A stretch of 64,000 nucleotides of DNA from an uncultured Alphaproteobacteria bacterium. Lineage in GTDB: Bacteria; Pseudomonadota; Alphaproteobacteria; SP197. The notes beneath the pieces are model-generated. The model searched no databases, was not told where the DNA came from, and saw only the letters and a program-made list of their open reading frames with translations. The position numbers and the translations under genes are program-made. Where the stretch lies: positions 2,236,225 through 2,300,224 of the forward strand of contig OY282363.1 in assembly GCA_958295695.1 (NCBI GenBank). The letters are read 5' to 3'. Positions 62,651-64,000 of this stretch are shown one piece after another; position 1 is the first letter of the stretch, and each line of letters opens with the position of its first letter.

Positions 62651-64000
62651 ATGCTCGTGGAGGGACCGAAGACCGCCATGCCGGAGATGTTCCCGAACCT
62701 CTTTGCGCCGTTCGCCATCAAGAACGTGACGTTCAGAAACCGGATCTTCTCGACCGGGCACATGACGACCCTGGTGACGGGATACAAGCCCAACGAGGAT
62801 CTCGCGGCCTATCACGAGGCGCGCGCGAAGGGCGGCGCGGGGCTGGTGATCGTGGAGGTGGCCTCGGTCCACTCCTCGGCGGTCTACACCTCGCACACGA
62901 TCATGGCCGACAGCGACGACTGCATCCCCGGCTACCGGAGGATCGCCGGGGCCGTGCACCGGCACGACTGCCGGGTCTTCGGCCAGCTCTTCCACCCCGG
63001 ACGCGAGACCTTCGAATCGATCGACGGCAGCGCGCCGGTCGCCTACGCGCCGTCGGCCGTGCCGAACGAGCGGTTCCACGTCATGCCCCGGCCCATGTCG
63101 CGCGCCCTGATCCACGAGGTCATCGACGGCTACGGCGACGCCGCGGCGCGCCTGCGGGAAGGCGGGCTCGACGGTGTCGAGCTCGTGGCGAGCCACGGCT
63201 ATCTGCCGGCCCAGTTCCTGAATCCCAACGTCAACCTGCGCGAGGACGAGTACGGCGGCGGCCTGGAGAACCGCGTGCGCTTCCTGCGCGAGACCGTCGA
63301 CAACATCCGCGCCAAGGTCGGCGACGACTACGTCGTCGGCCTGCGCATCTCCGGCGACGAGCGCTCGCACGACGCGCCCGACATCGAGACCGTGACCGCG
63401 GCGATCGAGATGCTCGACCGGGGCGGCGGGCTCGACTACTTCAACGTGATCGCGGGCTCGTCGTCGTCCCTGGGCGGCTCGATCCACATCGTGCCGTCGA
63501 TGTTCATCGAGAACGGCTATGTCGCGCCCTACGCGGCGGCGGTAAAGGCCAGGGTGTCGGCGCCGGTCTTCGTGGCGGGCCGCATCAACCAGCCCCAGCA
63601 GGCCGAGGAGATCGTGGCCCGGGGGCAGGCCGACATGGTCGGCATGACCCGCGCGCAGATCTGCGATCCCGCCATGGCCGGCAAGGCCAGGGAAGGACGC
63701 ATCGACGACATCCGCGCCTGCATCGGCTGCAACCAGGCCTGCATCGGTCACATGCACATGGGCGTCGGAATCTCCTGCATCCAGCATCCGGAGACCGGCC
63801 GGGAACGGGCCTATGGCGCGCGCAAGCCGGCCGCGGCGAAGAAGAGGGTGCTGGTCGCGGGCGGCGGGCCCGGCGGCATGAAGGCGGCGGCCGTCGCCGC
63901 CGAACGCGGCCACGAGGTCACGCTCTACGAGGCGAGCGGCCGACTCGGCGGCCAGACCCTGCTGGCCCAGGCGCTGCCCGGCCGCGCGGAGTTCGGCGGC
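62651..64000 (+). CDS. Fe-S flavoenzyme of the 2,4-dienoyl-CoA reductase/trimethylamine dehydrogenase type, 3'-truncated by window edge
   Basis: 450 residues are visible and the frame is still open at the window end. ATG 62651 (MLVEGPKTAMPEMFPNLFAP) is taken; 62678 and 62687 are alternative starts. An old-yellow-enzyme barrel comes first (IKNVTFRNRIFSTGHMTTLV, FNPNVN-like QFLNPNVNLREDEYGGGLEN). A [4Fe-4S] cluster motif follows (CIGCNQACIGHMHMGVGISC), then a dinucleotide loop VLVAGGGPGGMKAAAVAAE. This layout is shared with N-methylproline and other N-demethylases and with dienoyl-CoA reductases. The MTTLVTG segment and neighbours with amino-acid enzymes favour N-demethylation, but this is inference. 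Confidence 0.88.
   Translation, partial: MLVEGPKTAMPEMFPNLFAPFAIKNVTFRNRIFSTGHMTTLVTGYKPNEDLAAYHEARAKGGAGLVIVEVASVHSSAVYTSHTIMADSDDCIPGYRRIAGAVHRHDCRVFGQLFHPGRETFESIDGSAPVAYAPSAVPNERFHVMPRPMSRALIHEVIDGYGDAAARLREGGLDGVELVASHGYLPAQFLNPNVNLREDEYGGGLENRVRFLRETVDNIRAKVGDDYVVGLRISGDERSHDAPDIETVTAAIEMLDRGGGLDYFNVIAGSSSSLGGSIHIVPSMFIENGYVAPYAAAVKARVSAPVFVAGRINQPQQAEEIVARGQADMVGMTRAQICDPAMAGKAREGRIDDIRACIGCNQACIGHMHMGVGISCIQHPETGRERAYGARKPAAAKKRVLVAGGGPGGMKAAAVAAERGHEVTLYEASGRLGGQTLLAQALPGRAEFGG

Overview
The window is a very GC-rich (about 70%) stretch of a bacterial chromosome, most likely from an alphaproteobacterium of the Rhodospirillales type. The reasons are strong G/C bias at third codon positions, tightly overlapping ATGA/GTGA gene junctions, and alphaproteobacterial gene orders: fabD-fabG-acpP-fabF-mltG, rpsF-rpsR-DUF2232-rplI followed by dnaB-alr-mlaEF-radA-cvpA-purF, and yfgM-bamB-der. 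No rRNA is present. One tRNA, Gln(CTG), is present. Taxonomy is inferred from gene content only.

Region 1 (1-9.4 kb, mostly minus strand) is the fatty-acid synthesis cluster fabD-fabG / acpP-fabF-mltG. It is split between fabG and acpP by a 4-kb accessory segment holding a secreted ankyrin-repeat protein with near-identical 99-bp repeats, a frameshifted collagen-like/tail-fibre-like gene with an AT-rich core, and an IS630-type transposase relic. A second transposase relic follows fabD. Region 2 (9.5-25.9 kb) is housekeeping: ribosomal proteins, cyclopropane synthase, dnaB, alr, the mlaEF lipid transporter, radA, cvpA-purF, and on the minus strand yfgM-bamB-der. Region 3 (26.2-29.3 kb) is a nitric-oxide detoxification module: a Crp/Fnr-type regulator, a perfect TTGAC-N4-GTCAA operator and a quinol-dependent NO reductase. 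Region 4 (29.5-42.9 kb) mixes guaB-guaA-EamA, rlmE, recQ, tRNA-Gln and an M24 peptidase-like gene with two stand-alone PD-(D/E)XK-like nuclease genes of lower GC. The first of these is bracketed by a 25-bp direct repeat.

Region 5 (43-64 kb) is accessory catabolism: a TauD-type dioxygenase, a polysaccharide deacetylase, two enoyl-CoA hydratases, a vapBC pair, a two-gene divergent urease (fused gamma-beta subunit plus alpha subunit) without accessory genes, MFS and SulP transporters, and a 7-gene block of alternating strands (SDR, amidinotransferase/DDAH-like, ThDP decarboxylase, class II aldolase, M20 hydrolase, class III aminotransferase, OYE-type Fe-S flavoenzyme) that may handle guanidino or N-methylated amino compounds. 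Embedded here is the most unusual locus: a small ORF followed by one protein fusing a zeta-toxin-like P-loop kinase, a GIY-YIG (T5orf172) nuclease domain and a RAMA/DUF4357-like domain. This is a candidate composite toxin-antitoxin or anti-phage system.

Imperfect dispersed intergenic repeats (variants of CCTTCGATACGCGGCCTTCG and CCCCGAGCTTGTCGAAGGGG) lie in many gene gaps, often at edges of inserted or relic material.
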